Shown: one piece after another, positions 38,827 through 47,731 of the stretch
Position numbering within the stretch: the first letter of the stretch is position 1
Layout of the letters: every line of letters begins with the position of its first letter
Source: Erythrobacter sp. HI0063
GTDB taxonomy: Bacteria; Pseudomonadota; Alphaproteobacteria; Sphingomonadales; Sphingomonadaceae
Length of the DNA: 64,000 bases
Direction of reading: 5' to 3'
NCBI RefSeq assembly: GCF_001635685.1
Contig: NZ_LWFF01000048.1
Span: 1 to 64,000, forward strand
Program-made: the position numbers and the translations under genes
The notes under the pieces: model-generated
Database searches by the model: none
The model's input: the letters and a program-made list of their open reading frames with translations, nothing else
What the model was told of the DNA's origin: nothing

Positions 38827-39999
38827 GTGTATTCAGAAGAGGACATCAATTCCGCCGTCAGTGCCGGGGCGCTCAGCGCCGAAGCGGCGGCTGCGTTCCG
38901 CGCGCATATGACGCAGATTCGCGACATGCCGCGCGGTGACGAAGAGAATTTCCGGCTGATCAACAGCTTCAACGACATCTTCGTGGCGATCGGCGTGATC
39001 ATCATGCTGGTCGCGGCAGGCGCGATCGGGCAGGCGATCGCGAGTGCCATGGCGCCGATGACGGATATCTGGACGCTTGGCTCCAATGTCGAACCGACCG
39101 AAGCCGAGATCGCAGCCTGGTCTGCCGCATCCGAATGGCGCAGCGCGCTCACGACCCTGTTTGCCGGGGCCCTGATCGCCGCGACTGCCTGGCCGCTCTC
39201 CGAATTCTTCACCCGCCGCCGCCGCATGGCGCTGCCCAGCATCATCCTGCTGCTGGCTTTCGTCGGTGGATGTTTCGCCGCCGCGATGGGCATCGGGCTG
39301 TCTCTTGGCGCGATGGACAATGAAAGCACCGGCGCGTTGTTCGTGGCCGGGGCTGGCCTGCTGGCGGCGGGCGCTGCCTATTTCCACTGGAAGCGCTTCA
39401 TGGTGCCGATCACTGTCGCCGCCGGTGCAGGTGCCGCCGCCGTCACAGTCATCGCGCTGATCGTGTCCGTCCTATACGGCCCGCTCGAACTGAACGAGAA
39501 TACGGTCGGCGACACTTTGCTGGCACTGACCTTCGGAATGGGCCTCGGCGTGTTCGCGTTCGCGATGCGCTGGGACGTTTCGGATCGAGAACGCACCACG
39601 CGCTGCAGCGATGTCGCCTTCTGGCTGCACCTGCTCGCAGCACCGATGATCGCACATCCGGTGTTCTATTCGCTCGGCGTGATGGATGGGGCCGATCGGG
39701 TCGGCGTCGGTTCCGCAATCGGCGTGCTGGCGATCTATGTCCTGTTCGGCCTTGTCGCGCTGGCGATCGACCGGCGGGCGCTGCTGGTTTCCGCCCTCGC
39801 CTATGTCCTCGTGGCGCTGGCCTTCCTGTTCGACCGCTTCGGTGCGGTTGAGCTGACCTTCGCGCTGACCGCGCTGGTGATCGGGTCCGCCCTGCTCAGC
39901 CTGTCGGCCTTCTGGACGCCGATCCGCAACAAGGTGGTCGCAGGATTGCCCAATGAGTGGAAGGCGCGCGTGCCGGTGGCGGGCGTCGTGGCTGGCTAG
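38827..39999 (+). CDS. Multi-pass membrane protein, DUF2157-like
   Basis: A 390-residue protein with a soluble N-terminal helix pair (about 1-45: EEDINSAVSAGALSAEAAAAFRAHMTQI) and about ten membrane segments. The opening pattern, in which a short acidic segment reads like AGxLSxExAxxL before the first helix, is that of DUF2157-type proteins. No enzymatic motif is visible. The start is GTG at 38827 with TAGGAG upstream and a good promoter. A strong terminator follows. Transport or a sensory function cannot be inferred. Confidence 0.75.
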   Translation: MYSEEDINSAVSAGALSAEAAAAFRAHMTQIRDMPRGDEENFRLINSFNDIFVAIGVIIMLVAAGAIGQAIASAMAPMTDIWTLGSNVEPTEAEIAAWSAASEWRSALTTLFAGALIAATAWPLSEFFTRRRRMALPSIILLLAFVGGCFAAAMGIGLSLGAMDNESTGALFVAGAGLLAAGAAYFHWKRFMVPITVAAGAGAAAVTVIALIVSVLYGPLELNENTVGDTLLALTFGMGLGVFAFAMRWDVSDRERTTRCSDVAFWLHLLAAPMIAHPVFYSLGVMDGADRVGVGSAIGVLAIYVLFGLVALAIDRRALLVSALAYVLVALAFLFDRFGAVELTFALTALVIGSALLSLSAFWTPIRNKVVAGLPNEWKARVPVAGVVAG

Positions 40000-40034
40000 A
40001 AAAAGGGGCCGGGGTCTTGGGACCTCGGCCTTTT
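40000..40034. terminator. Bidirectional rho-independent terminator
   Basis: GGCCGGGGTC and GACCTCGGCC form a 10-bp stem with one mismatch and a TTGG loop, with AAAA before and TTTT after, so either strand ends in a U run. It lies between the convergent 38827 gene and the DUF2794 gene. Confidence 0.8.
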
Positions 40035-40046
40035 CTCGAACGAAAC

Positions 40047-40406
40047 TTACGTATCGACGGCCTTCATCAGCCGCCGCTCCATCGGCGCGAGCACGCTAGC
40101 CAATTCATGGCCGCGTTTCAGCACTTGGCCGTGCTCTCCGAATAAAGTCCACATGCCCTGCCGCTGGCGCAGCGAAGGCCGCTTTTCCACGCGGGCCTGA
40201 GGCTTTTCCGCAGCGCGGCGAAAGGCGGCGAAGCTGGCGAAATCGCGCGTGAAATCCATCGCGTAATCGCGCCATTCGCCTGCCGCGACCATCCGGCCAT
40301 ACAGGTCGAGAATGCGCGTCAGCTCATCACGCGTGAAGCCGATCTGGTCGGCATTGCGCGCGGGGAATGGCAAAACCGCGCCACCTGATCCACCGCTCGG
40401 CTGCAT
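40047..40406 (-). CDS. DUF2794 protein
   Basis: A 119-residue soluble protein. FTRDELTRILDLYGRMVAAGEWRDYAMDF and AEKPQARVEKRPSLRQRQGMWTLFGEHGQVLKRGHELASVL are characteristic of DUF2794, an alphaproteobacterial family of unknown function. Its ATG overlaps the cysE stop by one base (TGATG), so translation is coupled, and it ends the hda-cysE run. Confidence 0.85.
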   Translation of the reverse strand: MQPSGGSGGAVLPFPARNADQIGFTRDELTRILDLYGRMVAAGEWRDYAMDFTRDFASFAAFRRAAEKPQARVEKRPSLRQRQGMWTLFGEHGQVLKRGHELASVLAPMERRLMKAVDT

Positions 40407-41116
40407 CAGTTTGTCGATCCGCTCCGCTTGGCGTCCGCAATGTCGGAAGCTTCGGGCGTCGATATCTTGCGAAGCGCTTCCAGCTCGGCACGCATTTCCG
40501 TCAGCTGCTGCTCCAGCGCCTCGAACCGGCGCATGTCGGGCTCGCACGGTTCCTCGCACGGCGTGCCGTAGGGCATGAACTCGCGCATATAGGTTTCGAC
40601 CGGCACCAGCGTGCTGCGCGCCTTGAAGCCGATCATCGTCGCGCCTTCGGGCACGTCGTCGGTGACGACCGCATTGGCGCCGATCCGCGCGCGCTCGCCC
40701 ACCGTGATCGGGCCGATCACCTGCGCACCCGATCCGATGATGACATTGTCCATGATGGTCGGGTGGCGCTTGCCCCCGATCCCATTGGTCGGATTGGTCC
40801 CACCCAACGTCACGTTCTGGTAGATCGTCACGTCGTTGCCGATCACCGCCGTCTCGCCGATCACGGTAAAGCCGTGGTCGATGAAGAAATTGCGTCCGAT
40901 CTTCGCGCCCGGATGAATGTCGATCGCGGTCAGGAAGCGACTGAAATGATTCACGAACCGGGCAAGGAAATGCAATTCGGCTTCGAACAGCCAATGCGCG
41001 ATGCGGTGCCAGAACACCGCCCAGACGCCCGGATAGGTGAGGATTTCCCAGCGGCTGCGCGGCGCGGGATCGCGCGCGCGGATGGAGTCGAGATAGGCGG
41101 TCAGCCGGTCGAACAT
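40406..41116 (-). CDS. cysE: Serine O-acetyltransferase
   Basis: A 236-residue enzyme making O-acetylserine, the first step of cysteine synthesis. The left-handed beta-helix is clear (IHPGAKIGRNFFIDHGFTVIGETAVIGNDVTIYQNVTLGG, with the catalytic His and Asp in FIDHG), ending VVTDDVPEGATMIG. The N-terminal domain is short (SRWEILTYPGVWAVFWHRIAHWLF), as in the EpsC-type enzymes. The C terminus extends as a coiled tail (about 195-236). Confidence 0.94.
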   Translation of the reverse strand: MFDRLTAYLDSIRARDPAPRSRWEILTYPGVWAVFWHRIAHWLFEAELHFLARFVNHFSRFLTAIDIHPGAKIGRNFFIDHGFTVIGETAVIGNDVTIYQNVTLGGTNPTNGIGGKRHPTIMDNVIIGSGAQVIGPITVGERARIGANAVVTDDVPEGATMIGFKARSTLVPVETYMREFMPYGTPCEEPCEPDMRRFEALEQQLTEMRAELEALRKISTPEASDIADAKRSGSTN

Positions 41117-41144
41117 GACGCAGGATTCTCCCACCAATCGCGTA

Positions 41145-41756
41145 TCAAAGCAAGCGCCCCTGCTCCGGCCCCTGGACCGCTTCGAGCGCATCGCGCCATA
41201 CCGACATGGTGGCGGGCAGTTTCCGTTCAAGGGAAATGCGGTCGATTTCCGCCACCACTTTCTCGATAGCGGCATGGCTGCGGGTGACGCGCGGGACGAG
41301 GTAATCCGCCGCCGCAGGCGCGAGTTGCAGGCCGCGCTGCTCCGCATGCGCCAGGATAAGCTCGCCCGCCATGACGTCGTCCGGCGGGGCGATTGCAAGC
41401 TGGATTGATCCGCCCAGGCGCGAGCGCAGATCCGGCAGGTCGATCCTCCATCCATCCGCATCGCTGACGAGGAGCAGTGGGCGGCCATCCTCCTGCGCGC
41501 GGTTCCAGCGATGGAACAGCGCCGTTTCATCCCAGCGGTCCGCCCCGTCGATCGCCTCTCCATGCCCGGACGACGCGAACCAGCGCGCCAGCAGCGTCTT
41601 GCCCGAGCGTGGCGGCCCCACCAGAACCGCCGTGCGATAGGGCCAGTCCGATGGCTCCGCCAATGCGGCGATGGCGGCTCGATTCGCACCACCCACCACG
41701 ATCCGCACCGCCCGATCGGGATCGGCGACGGAAAGCGGAAGAGCGATCTGAGACAC
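41145..41756 (-). CDS. hda: Hda-like DnaA homologue (regulatory inactivation of DnaA)
   Basis: A 203-residue AAA+ protein resembling the DnaA ATPase core without its DNA-binding domain. QIALPL at residues 3-8 is a beta-clamp binding motif, as in Hda; Walker A is VGPPRSGKT (46-54). In Hda the protein on the clamp converts ATP-DnaA to ADP-DnaA after replication starts. The alphaproteobacterial HdaA proteins have the same layout. Its Walker B is poorly preserved (PLLLVSDADG). It sits between an exported protein and cysE. Confidence 0.87.
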   Translation of the reverse strand: MSQIALPLSVADPDRAVRIVVGGANRAAIAALAEPSDWPYRTAVLVGPPRSGKTLLARWFASSGHGEAIDGADRWDETALFHRWNRAQEDGRPLLLVSDADGWRIDLPDLRSRLGGSIQLAIAPPDDVMAGELILAHAEQRGLQLAPAAADYLVPRVTRSHAAIEKVVAEIDRISLERKLPATMSVWRDALEAVQGPEQGRLL

Positions 41757-41781
41757 TGGAATGGCGGTCGCGACGATGCGC

Positions 41782-43065
41782 CTAGCGGCTGACGGACAGC
41801 GCGTTGTTCGCCTGCCGGACCGTGAAGCCCTGGCTGCGCAGAGCGGCGGCGAGCTGGTCGATCGAACCTTCGAAGCCGACCGTCAGGACCGACGTGCCGC
41901 CGATCGCCGTGCTGCGGATCCCGGCGGTGCGAACGCCCGAAGCGCCGCGCACCTGCGCAACGCCTGCGTTGAATGCGTCGGCATCGGGCGTAGCGATCTG
42001 GACTGTGTAGAGCCCGACAGAGCCCGGCGGGGGCGGATTGTCGATCGGCGCGGACGTTACGCTCGAGCCCGGTTCGGCCTGCTGGTTCTCGCGCGTAGCG
42101 CGCGCCGCGGCCGCCGCTGCCCGCTCACGCTCGGCCTCGGCCCGGCCCAGATCGATCAAGCGCTGGATCGCCGGATCGATCTCCAGATCGCCGAGGTCCA
42201 GCGTGGGATCGGGCGCCAGCCGCCCATTGGCGAGCGCCTGTTCGAAGATCGCGTCGAAGCGGACCACGGCCTTTTCCAGCATCGCGGGCAATTGTTCGGG
42301 ATTGGCGGCCGTCATCCGGAATCCGGCGAGATAGACATTGTCCGGTCCATGGCGCGCCGTGAACGTGCCTTCGATCGGTCCGCCGGGATAGGTGTATCGC
42401 AGGTCCGCGATCGGCACGAGAACGTCCGATGCGCTGAACTGATCTAGCACGGTGCGCCACCAGATTCGGCTTCGACGCCCGATCTGCCCGTAAGTGACCA
42501 GCAGCGAATCGCCACCCGATCCCGCCGGACGGACATAGTCGATCCGGCTAGACCCCGATTGATATTCGGCCCAGGCGCGCTGCCAGGGATTGCGCATCTC
42601 GTAGACCAGCTCCGTCCCGGCGGAAAACGTCACCGGTACCAGCAGCATCGGCGCGGACCGGCGCGCCTGTTCGGTGCCGCCAAGATAGGCATTGGCGCGC
42701 TGCCGGTCGAAAATGACGCCCAGCCGCGCGATATAGCGGCGCGGACCCAATTGCTCGCGTTCGATCACGATCGCCGAAACGAGACCGGCTATCTGCGAAT
42801 CCGACAATTCCGGGCCCTTCAGCCGCTCCCACGCCTTGCGCTGTGCCTGCTCCCAGCCGTTAGCGCGCGCTTCGTCGCTGCTCTTGCCGGTGGCGTCGAC
42901 TTCGATCCCCGTGACCGAAATGTCACTTGAGGCAGCGACTGGAGCGATGCCGCGCTCGCCCCCCACCTGCGCCCAGACCGCCGCCGCAAGCAGGACAAGC
43001 GCCGCCAACCCGGCGAAAATCGGGAGCGGACGGCGCAGCGCAGGAAGGGATGGGATCAAGTGCAT
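41782..43065 (-). CDS. Exported protein with C-terminal ferredoxin-like domain, function unknown
   Basis: A 427-residue protein. One N-terminal membrane segment or signal (about 12-33, [20 protein letters not shown]) leads to a periplasmic region. The middle (about 45-250) resembles DUF2066-type envelope proteins ([43 protein letters not shown]). A helical, alanine-rich stretch (300-345) is followed by a C-terminal domain (about 360-427, [20 protein letters not shown] to [15 protein letters not shown]) with the beta-alpha-beta look of a heavy-metal-associated or SPOR-like fold, but without the CxxC metal site. It is divergent from purM. The DUF2066 match is tentative. Confidence 0.7.
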   Translation of the reverse strand: MHLIPSLPALRRPLPIFAGLAALVLLAAAVWAQVGGERGIAPVAASSDISVTGIEVDATGKSSDEARANGWEQAQRKAWERLKGPELSDSQIAGLVSAIVIEREQLGPRRYIARLGVIFDRQRANAYLGGTEQARRSAPMLLVPVTFSAGTELVYEMRNPWQRAWAEYQSGSSRIDYVRPAGSGGDSLLVTYGQIGRRSRIWWRTVLDQFSASDVLVPIADLRYTYPGGPIEGTFTARHGPDNVYLAGFRMTAANPEQLPAMLEKAVVRFDAIFEQALANGRLAPDPTLDLGDLEIDPAIQRLIDLGRAEAERERAAAAAARATRENQQAEPGSSVTSAPIDNPPPPGSVGLYTVQIATPDADAFNAGVAQVRGASGVRTAGIRSTAIGGTSVLTVGFEGSIDQLAAALRSQGFTVRQANNALSVSR

Positions 43066-43134
43066 GGGGGAAACCGCGCGCCTTTTGCCCAATGGCTTAT
43101 GGAAATCCAAGCGCGAATGCGTATGGCAGGCGCC

Positions 43135-44232
43135 ATGCAGGAAAAGAATTCGTCCTATACCTATTCCGATGCGGGGGTTTCGATCGCCGCAGGCAACGCG
43201 CTGGTCAAGGCGATCGGGCCGCTGGTGAAGGCCACTGCGCGCCCCGGCGCCGATGGCGAAATCGGCGGGTTCGGCGGCTTCTTCGACCCCAAGGCTGCAG
43301 GCTACACCGATCCGCTGCTGGTCGCAGCGAATGACGGTGTCGGCACCAAGCTTAAGCTCGCCATCGATCATGACCGGCACGATTCGGTTGGGATCGATCT
43401 CGTCGCGATGTGCGTGAACGATCTGATCGTTCAGGGGGCGGAGCCGCTGTTCTTCCTCGATTATTTCGCCACCGGCAGGCTGGAAAACGGCATTGCCGAG
43501 CGTGTGATCGCAGGCATCGCCGAAGGCTGCAAAATGGCGGGCTGCGCGCTGATCGGTGGCGAGACGGCGGAAATGCCGGGCATGTACCAACCGGGGGACT
43601 ACGATCTCGCAGGCTTCTGCGTCGGCGCGGTGGAGCGTGGCGAACAGCTGACGGGCGAGCGCGTTGCGCCGGGCCATATATTGCTCGGTCTCGCCAGTTC
43701 GGGTGTGCATTCCAACGGCTATTCGCTCGTCAGGAAGCTTGCGGCGGACAAGGGCTGGAAGCTCGACCGCCCGGCCCTGTTCGGTTCCGATCGCCTGCTG
43801 ATCGATGCCCTGATCGAGCCGACCCGGATTTACGTGAAGAGCCTGCTTCCCCTCGTACGCGACGGGCTGATCGACGCGATGGCGCATATCACCGGCGGGG
43901 GGCTGCTCGAGAATATTCCGCGCGTCTTGCCCAAGGGCGCGCATGCGATGGTCGATGCCGGTCTGTGGGACCAGCCGCGCCTGATGGCCTTTCTCCAGGC
44001 GCAGGGCGCGATCGAACCGGAAGAAATGGCGCGCACCTTCAATTGCGGCGTCGGCATGGTGCTCGCCGTCGAGCCCGCGCAGGCCGAGATGGTCCGCACG
44101 CGGATTGAAGAGGCGGGCGATACGGTGCTGGCGGTGGGCGAGATCGTCGAAGGCGAGCGCGGCTGCACCGTGCGCGGCGCGGCGGGCGTCTGGTCCGCGC
44201 GCGCCGATTGGGAAGCCGTGCATAATGCCTGA
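43135..44232 (+). CDS. purM: Phosphoribosylformylglycinamidine cyclo-ligase (AIR synthase)
   Basis: A 365-residue enzyme closing the imidazole ring in purine synthesis (ATP plus FGAM to AIR). Family blocks: [15 protein letters not shown], the [21 protein letters not shown]-type segment ([25 protein letters not shown]), [23 protein letters not shown] and [12 protein letters not shown]. The ATG at 43135 is preferred; in-frame ATGs at 43117 and 43123 are alternatives without better sites. It overlaps purN by 8 bases. Confidence 0.97.
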   Translation: MQEKNSSYTYSDAGVSIAAGNALVKAIGPLVKATARPGADGEIGGFGGFFDPKAAGYTDPLLVAANDGVGTKLKLAIDHDRHDSVGIDLVAMCVNDLIVQGAEPLFFLDYFATGRLENGIAERVIAGIAEGCKMAGCALIGGETAEMPGMYQPGDYDLAGFCVGAVERGEQLTGERVAPGHILLGLASSGVHSNGYSLVRKLAADKGWKLDRPALFGSDRLLIDALIEPTRIYVKSLLPLVRDGLIDAMAHITGGGLLENIPRVLPKGAHAMVDAGLWDQPRLMAFLQAQGAIEPEEMARTFNCGVGMVLAVEPAQAEMVRTRIEEAGDTVLAVGEIVEGERGCTVRGAAGVWSARADWEAVHNA

Positions 44233-44833
44233 AACCGCCCTGCAACGGGCGCGCGTCGCGGTTTTCGTCTCGGGTCGCGGAAGCAATATGGCGGCGCTGC
44301 TCTATGCCAGCCGCCTGGATGGCGCGCCTTACGAAATCGCGCTGGTGGCCAGCAACGATCCGGATGCGGAAGCGCTTGCTTTGGCCGAGGCGGAGGGAAT
44401 CGCGACCTTTGCCCTCTCGCACAAGGACATGGCGCGCGAAGACCATGACGCAGCGATGGAAGATGCGGCCCGCAAGGCAGGGGCCGATCATATCGCGCTC
44501 GCCGGTTACATGCGCATTCTGACGCCGGGCTTCGTGCGGCGCTGGAAGGGGCGAATGCTCAACATCCATCCCTCGCTGCTGCCGAAATACACCGGTCTCG
44601 ACACCCATGCCCGCGCCATCGCGGCGGGCGACACGCATGGCGGCGTGTCGGTCCATCTGGTGACCGAGGAACTCGATGCGGGCGAGGTGCTGGGAAGGAT
44701 CGCGGTCGCCATCCGCCCGGGCGAGACCGCCAAGAGTCTCGCCGAGCGGGTCCGCATCGCCGAACATCAGCTTTATCCGCGCATCCTTGCCGAACATGTG
44801 CTGCGGCATGCCGGGGCCTGCGCGACCGTCTGA
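44225..44833 (+). CDS. purN: Phosphoribosylglycinamide formyltransferase
   Basis: A 202-residue enzyme transferring the formyl group of 10-formyl-tetrahydrofolate to GAR. It shows [29 protein letters not shown], the catalytic Asn-His in [19 protein letters not shown] and the Asp in [13 protein letters not shown]. Its start lies within purM and its stop overlaps the sulfotransferase ATG (TGATG), so three genes are coupled. Confidence 0.97.
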   Translation: MPETALQRARVAVFVSGRGSNMAALLYASRLDGAPYEIALVASNDPDAEALALAEAEGIATFALSHKDMAREDHDAAMEDAARKAGADHIALAGYMRILTPGFVRRWKGRMLNIHPSLLPKYTGLDTHARAIAAGDTHGGVSVHLVTEELDAGEVLGRIAVAIRPGETAKSLAERVRIAEHQLYPRILAEHVLRHAGACATV

Positions 44834-46032
44834 TGCCGCCCCGCCCTCACCCCCTCTGCGTGTCGCGCACCGCCACGCTGGCCAACCGCGCGATTGCCGG
44901 CATGTGGGAACGCGGGCTGACCGTGCAGCCGCCGCTCGATCCGGATTTTCTGTGGGCCAAGGGCAGCGAGGGTTTTGCGCCTGACGACGAAATATCGATC
45001 CGTCCACCCGAGGATGTGGCCGATTTCCGCGCCCGGCTGGAGGCGCTGTGCCGCTCGCTGCGCGAAGAAGCGCAGCTCAACGCGCTGGGCCACACCATGG
45101 CCTATGGCCAGATCGTCGCCGCCATCGAGAAGCGCCATGCGCTGGGCCGCTTGTGGCGCGAACGGCCCGATCTCGCGGAAACGCCGATTACGCCACCGAT
45201 CGCCGTGGTCGGCCAGATGCGCGCGGGCACCACGCGGGTTCACCGCCTGCTTGCCGCCGATCCGCGCCATGCGGGAACGCGGTTCTGCAATGCGGTCGAT
45301 CCGGTGCCTCCCGCAGGCAATGTTTTCGACTGGCGTCCGCTCAAATTACGTGCGGGCTTGGCCATTGCACGGCTCGTCAATCCGTGGCTCGACAGCCAGC
45401 ACCCCTTCGGACCCACCCGCGCGGACGAGGAATTGGGCTGGCTGACCACCGCGCTCGACGTGTGCGCCTTCGAAGCGCAATGGCGCATTCCCGGCTACGT
45501 CGCCTTCAGCGAGGCGCGCGATGCAGCCCCGCTCTATCGCGAATTCGCCCGCATCCTGCGCACCGATGCCGCGATGATGGGCAATGCGGACCGGCCCAGA
45601 GTGCTGAAATGTCCGAAGTTCGCCGAGGATATCCCCGCGCTGCTAGCCGAGCTTCCGGGCACGCGGCTGGTGGTCACGCGGCGCGAGCCGGACGATGTGC
45701 TGGCAAGTTCGGTGTCGCTGGTGGCGGCGCAGTCCGCCTTCCAGAGCGCGGAGCTGTCGCTTGAGAAGATCCGGCAGGAATGGGCTCGCAAGCTGGCGCT
45801 GCGCGAAGAACGGATGGCCGCAGCGCTCGCCGATTTCACAGGCCCTCTGGCCCGCGTCGATTTCGCAGCATTGGGGCGCGACTGGCAGAGCGAGATCGCG
45901 CAGATCTACGCCGCGCTCGGCCTTACGCTGACCGACGAGGCGCTAGAGGGCATGGGCGCCGAACAGGCCCGTGCCGCGAACGGCGCGCATCACGCGCACC
46001 GTTCGCAGATCGCGGGCTTTTCGGCGTCCTAA
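44833..46032 (+). CDS. Sulfotransferase-family protein
   Basis: A 399-residue PAPS-dependent sulfotransferase-like protein. The 5'-phosphosulfate loop is VVGQMRAGTTRVHRLLAADPR (about 126-146), and the 3'-phosphate motif region is PRVLKCPKFAEDIPALLAELPGTRLVVTRREPDDVLASS (about 255-293). This is the LPS/Stf0-like soluble type with a long N-terminal helical region. The acceptor is unknown. It is coupled to purN by a one-base overlap (TGATG), an unusual neighbour for purine genes, and converges with ndk. Confidence 0.85.
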   Translation: MPPRPHPLCVSRTATLANRAIAGMWERGLTVQPPLDPDFLWAKGSEGFAPDDEISIRPPEDVADFRARLEALCRSLREEAQLNALGHTMAYGQIVAAIEKRHALGRLWRERPDLAETPITPPIAVVGQMRAGTTRVHRLLAADPRHAGTRFCNAVDPVPPAGNVFDWRPLKLRAGLAIARLVNPWLDSQHPFGPTRADEELGWLTTALDVCAFEAQWRIPGYVAFSEARDAAPLYREFARILRTDAAMMGNADRPRVLKCPKFAEDIPALLAELPGTRLVVTRREPDDVLASSVSLVAAQSAFQSAELSLEKIRQEWARKLALREERMAAALADFTGPLARVDFAALGRDWQSEIAQIYAALGLTLTDEALEGMGAEQARAANGAHHAHRSQIAGFSAS

Positions 46033-46033
46033 A

Positions 46034-46456
46034 TCAGCCGACGATTTCGTCGTCGTTGAAGAAGAATTCGATTTCGGTCTTCGCGTTCTCGTCCGAATCC
46101 GAACCGTGGACCGAATTGGCTTCGATGCTCTCGGCATAGGTCTTGCGGATGGTGCCGTCTTCGGCGTCGGCCGGGTTGGTGGCGCCCATCACGTCGCGAT
46201 TGCGCTTCACGGCGTCTTCGCCTTCGAGCACCTGAACGACGACCGGGCCGCTGGTCATGAAGTCGACCAGTTCGCCGTAGAACGGGCGTTCGGCGTGGAC
46301 TTCGTAAAACTTCTTCGCCTGGTCTTCGCTCATCTGGATGCGCTTGGACGCGACGACGCGCAGGCCGGCATCTTCCAGCATCTTGGTGACGGCGCCGGTC
46401 AGATTGCGGCGCGTGGCATCGGGCTTGATGATCGAAAAGGTGCGGGTAACCGCCAT
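46034..46456 (-). CDS. ndk: Nucleoside diphosphate kinase
   Basis: A 140-residue enzyme equilibrating NTP pools. [12 protein letters not shown] and the phosphorylated His117 in ANSVHGSDS are exact family motifs. The ATG at 46456 begins [13 protein letters not shown]; the open frame upstream is not used. It is the last gene in the run from pepA. Confidence 0.98.
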   Translation of the reverse strand: MAVTRTFSIIKPDATRRNLTGAVTKMLEDAGLRVVASKRIQMSEDQAKKFYEVHAERPFYGELVDFMTSGPVVVQVLEGEDAVKRNRDVMGATNPADAEDGTIRKTYAESIEANSVHGSDSDENAKTEIEFFFNDDEIVG

Positions 46457-46525
46457 CGTAATTTCCTCGAATTTAGGGGGTGCAATGCGCGCGCCCGTAG
46501 ACGCGTGGGGGCACAACGGCAAGCA

Positions 46526-47059
46526 TCAGTTGCGTGGCCTGTTTCCATGGAGCTGATCCACGCTGAGCTGGCCCACGGTAAGCTGGCCCACCGTCTCGTC
46601 CTCCTCGCGCGCCGCCTGGAAGGTGAAATGCGTCCCGTCCTCGGCACGCCCGCCGACCATCGAAAGCGTATCGGTGGCAAGCTCGACATCGACCGCAACG
46701 CCCGCCGCCTCCGCCTCGGCGCGATAGAAGGCGATCATGTCCGCCGGGGGCGCATCGCTGGCAAGCGTCATCGTGACCGAGCGCCGCTCGCCGCGCCCTA
46801 CTTCCACGGTGGAGCGTATTTCGGCGTCGGGATAGACGGTGAAGCCGGTGGGCAGCTCGGCCACCTCGCCTTCGCTGCCATCACCTGCGCGCAGGATCGT
46901 GGTGCCGTCTTCATTGGTGATCGAGGCGCGTGTCGCTCCCGTTTCGGGATCGACGACGTAATGGCCCTTGGGCTGCGGATCGTCGCGCGGCGGCTCGTCT
47001 TCCGACGCACCGCAGGCTGCGAGCAGAAACAGAGCGGCGATGGAACCGGCGATACGCAA
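46526..47059 (-). CDS. Putative lipoprotein starting with TTG
   Basis: A 177-residue lipoprotein of unknown function. The signal MRIAGSIAALFLLAACG ends in a lipobox with Cys16. The mature part is acidic, with GHYVVDPETGATRASI, LPTGFTVYPDAEIRSTVEVGRG, ADMIAFYRAEAEAAGVAV and HFTFQAAREEDETVGQL; the middle portion resembles small sphingomonad envelope proteins without a named domain. TTG at 47059 is chosen because a perfect AAGGAGG lies 6 bases upstream and the signal begins exactly there. It lies between holC and ndk. Confidence 0.72.
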   Translation of the reverse strand: MRIAGSIAALFLLAACGASEDEPPRDDPQPKGHYVVDPETGATRASITNEDGTTILRAGDGSEGEVAELPTGFTVYPDAEIRSTVEVGRGERRSVTMTLASDAPPADMIAFYRAEAEAAGVAVDVELATDTLSMVGGRAEDGTHFTFQAAREEDETVGQLTVGQLSVDQLHGNRPRN

Positions 47060-47093
47060 GAAAAGCCTCCTTCTCCCAACCAACAGGTGGGAG

Positions 47094-47543
47094 TCACAGA
47101 GGGTTCCAGCCGCCATCCTCGTTCTGGCGGAACGCGCCGAATTCGACGGTGCCGTCGCTGGCGGCACGCGCTTTCAGTTCGCGCCACAACCCGCGCGCAG
47201 CCTCGGTCTGGTCGGGGCCGAACATCAGGAACGTGCGCGCGAAGGCGCTCGCCTCTTCGCGCCAGACGCCATCCGCGAGCAGGAGAAAGCGCGCTTCGTT
47301 GAGCGGCTCGCAGCTGTCCGACAGCAGGATCGGCTGGCGCGCGGCGTGCGGCTCCGCCGCCTCCCCATTGGCGAGGAAATGCGCCGGGCCTTCCTTCCAC
47401 AATTCTTCGGCAATGATCCGGCGCTGCTCCTGATCCGCGCCGACGATCAGCATGCGCTGGCCCGCCTGCAGGGTCTTGCGGGCGAGCGCAGGAACGACCT
47501 TTTCGACCGGATCGCGGGTCAGTTGGTAAAAGTCGACGCGCAT
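47094..47543 (-). CDS. holC: DNA polymerase III chi subunit
   Basis: A 149-residue protein (MRVDFYQLTRDPVEKVVPALARKTLQAGQRMLIV, then FLANGEAAEPHAARQPILLSDSCEPLNEARFLLLADG). Chi links the clamp-loader (with psi) to single-strand DNA-binding protein. The size and the FY-L opening match. It follows the DUF2256 gene by 4 bases. HolC after pepA is a common gammaproteobacterial and alphaproteobacterial arrangement. Confidence 0.9.
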   Translation of the reverse strand: MRVDFYQLTRDPVEKVVPALARKTLQAGQRMLIVGADQEQRRIIAEELWKEGPAHFLANGEAAEPHAARQPILLSDSCEPLNEARFLLLADGVWREEASAFARTFLMFGPDQTEAARGLWRELKARAASDGTVEFGAFRQNEDGGWNPL

Positions 47544-47547
47544 GCGA

Positions 47548-47724
47548 TCAGGCCGATTGGGCGGTCGTTTTTGCAGAGCGGCGGCAGCGTTCGGAACAGT
47601 ATTTCACGCTGTCCCAATCCCGCTCCCACTTCTTGCGCCAGGCGAAATCGAGCCCGCAGGCGGCGCAGGTCTTGTGCGGCAGGTCGCCCTTGCGCCGCAT
47701 CTTGCCTGTACCGCCGCCTGCCAT
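47548..47724 (-). CDS. DUF2256 small zinc-ribbon-like protein
   Basis: A 58-residue basic protein containing [35 protein letters not shown]. Four cysteines (C20, C23, C43, C47) look like a zinc site, and the K-x-C-x2-C...WRKKWER[13 protein letters not shown] pattern is diagnostic of DUF2256. The function is unknown. It lies between pepA (7-base gap) and holC (4-base gap). Confidence 0.9.
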   Translation of the reverse strand: MAGGGTGKMRRKGDLPHKTCAACGLDFAWRKKWERDWDSVKYCSERCRRSAKTTAQSA

Positions 47725-47731
47725 TGGCCGA

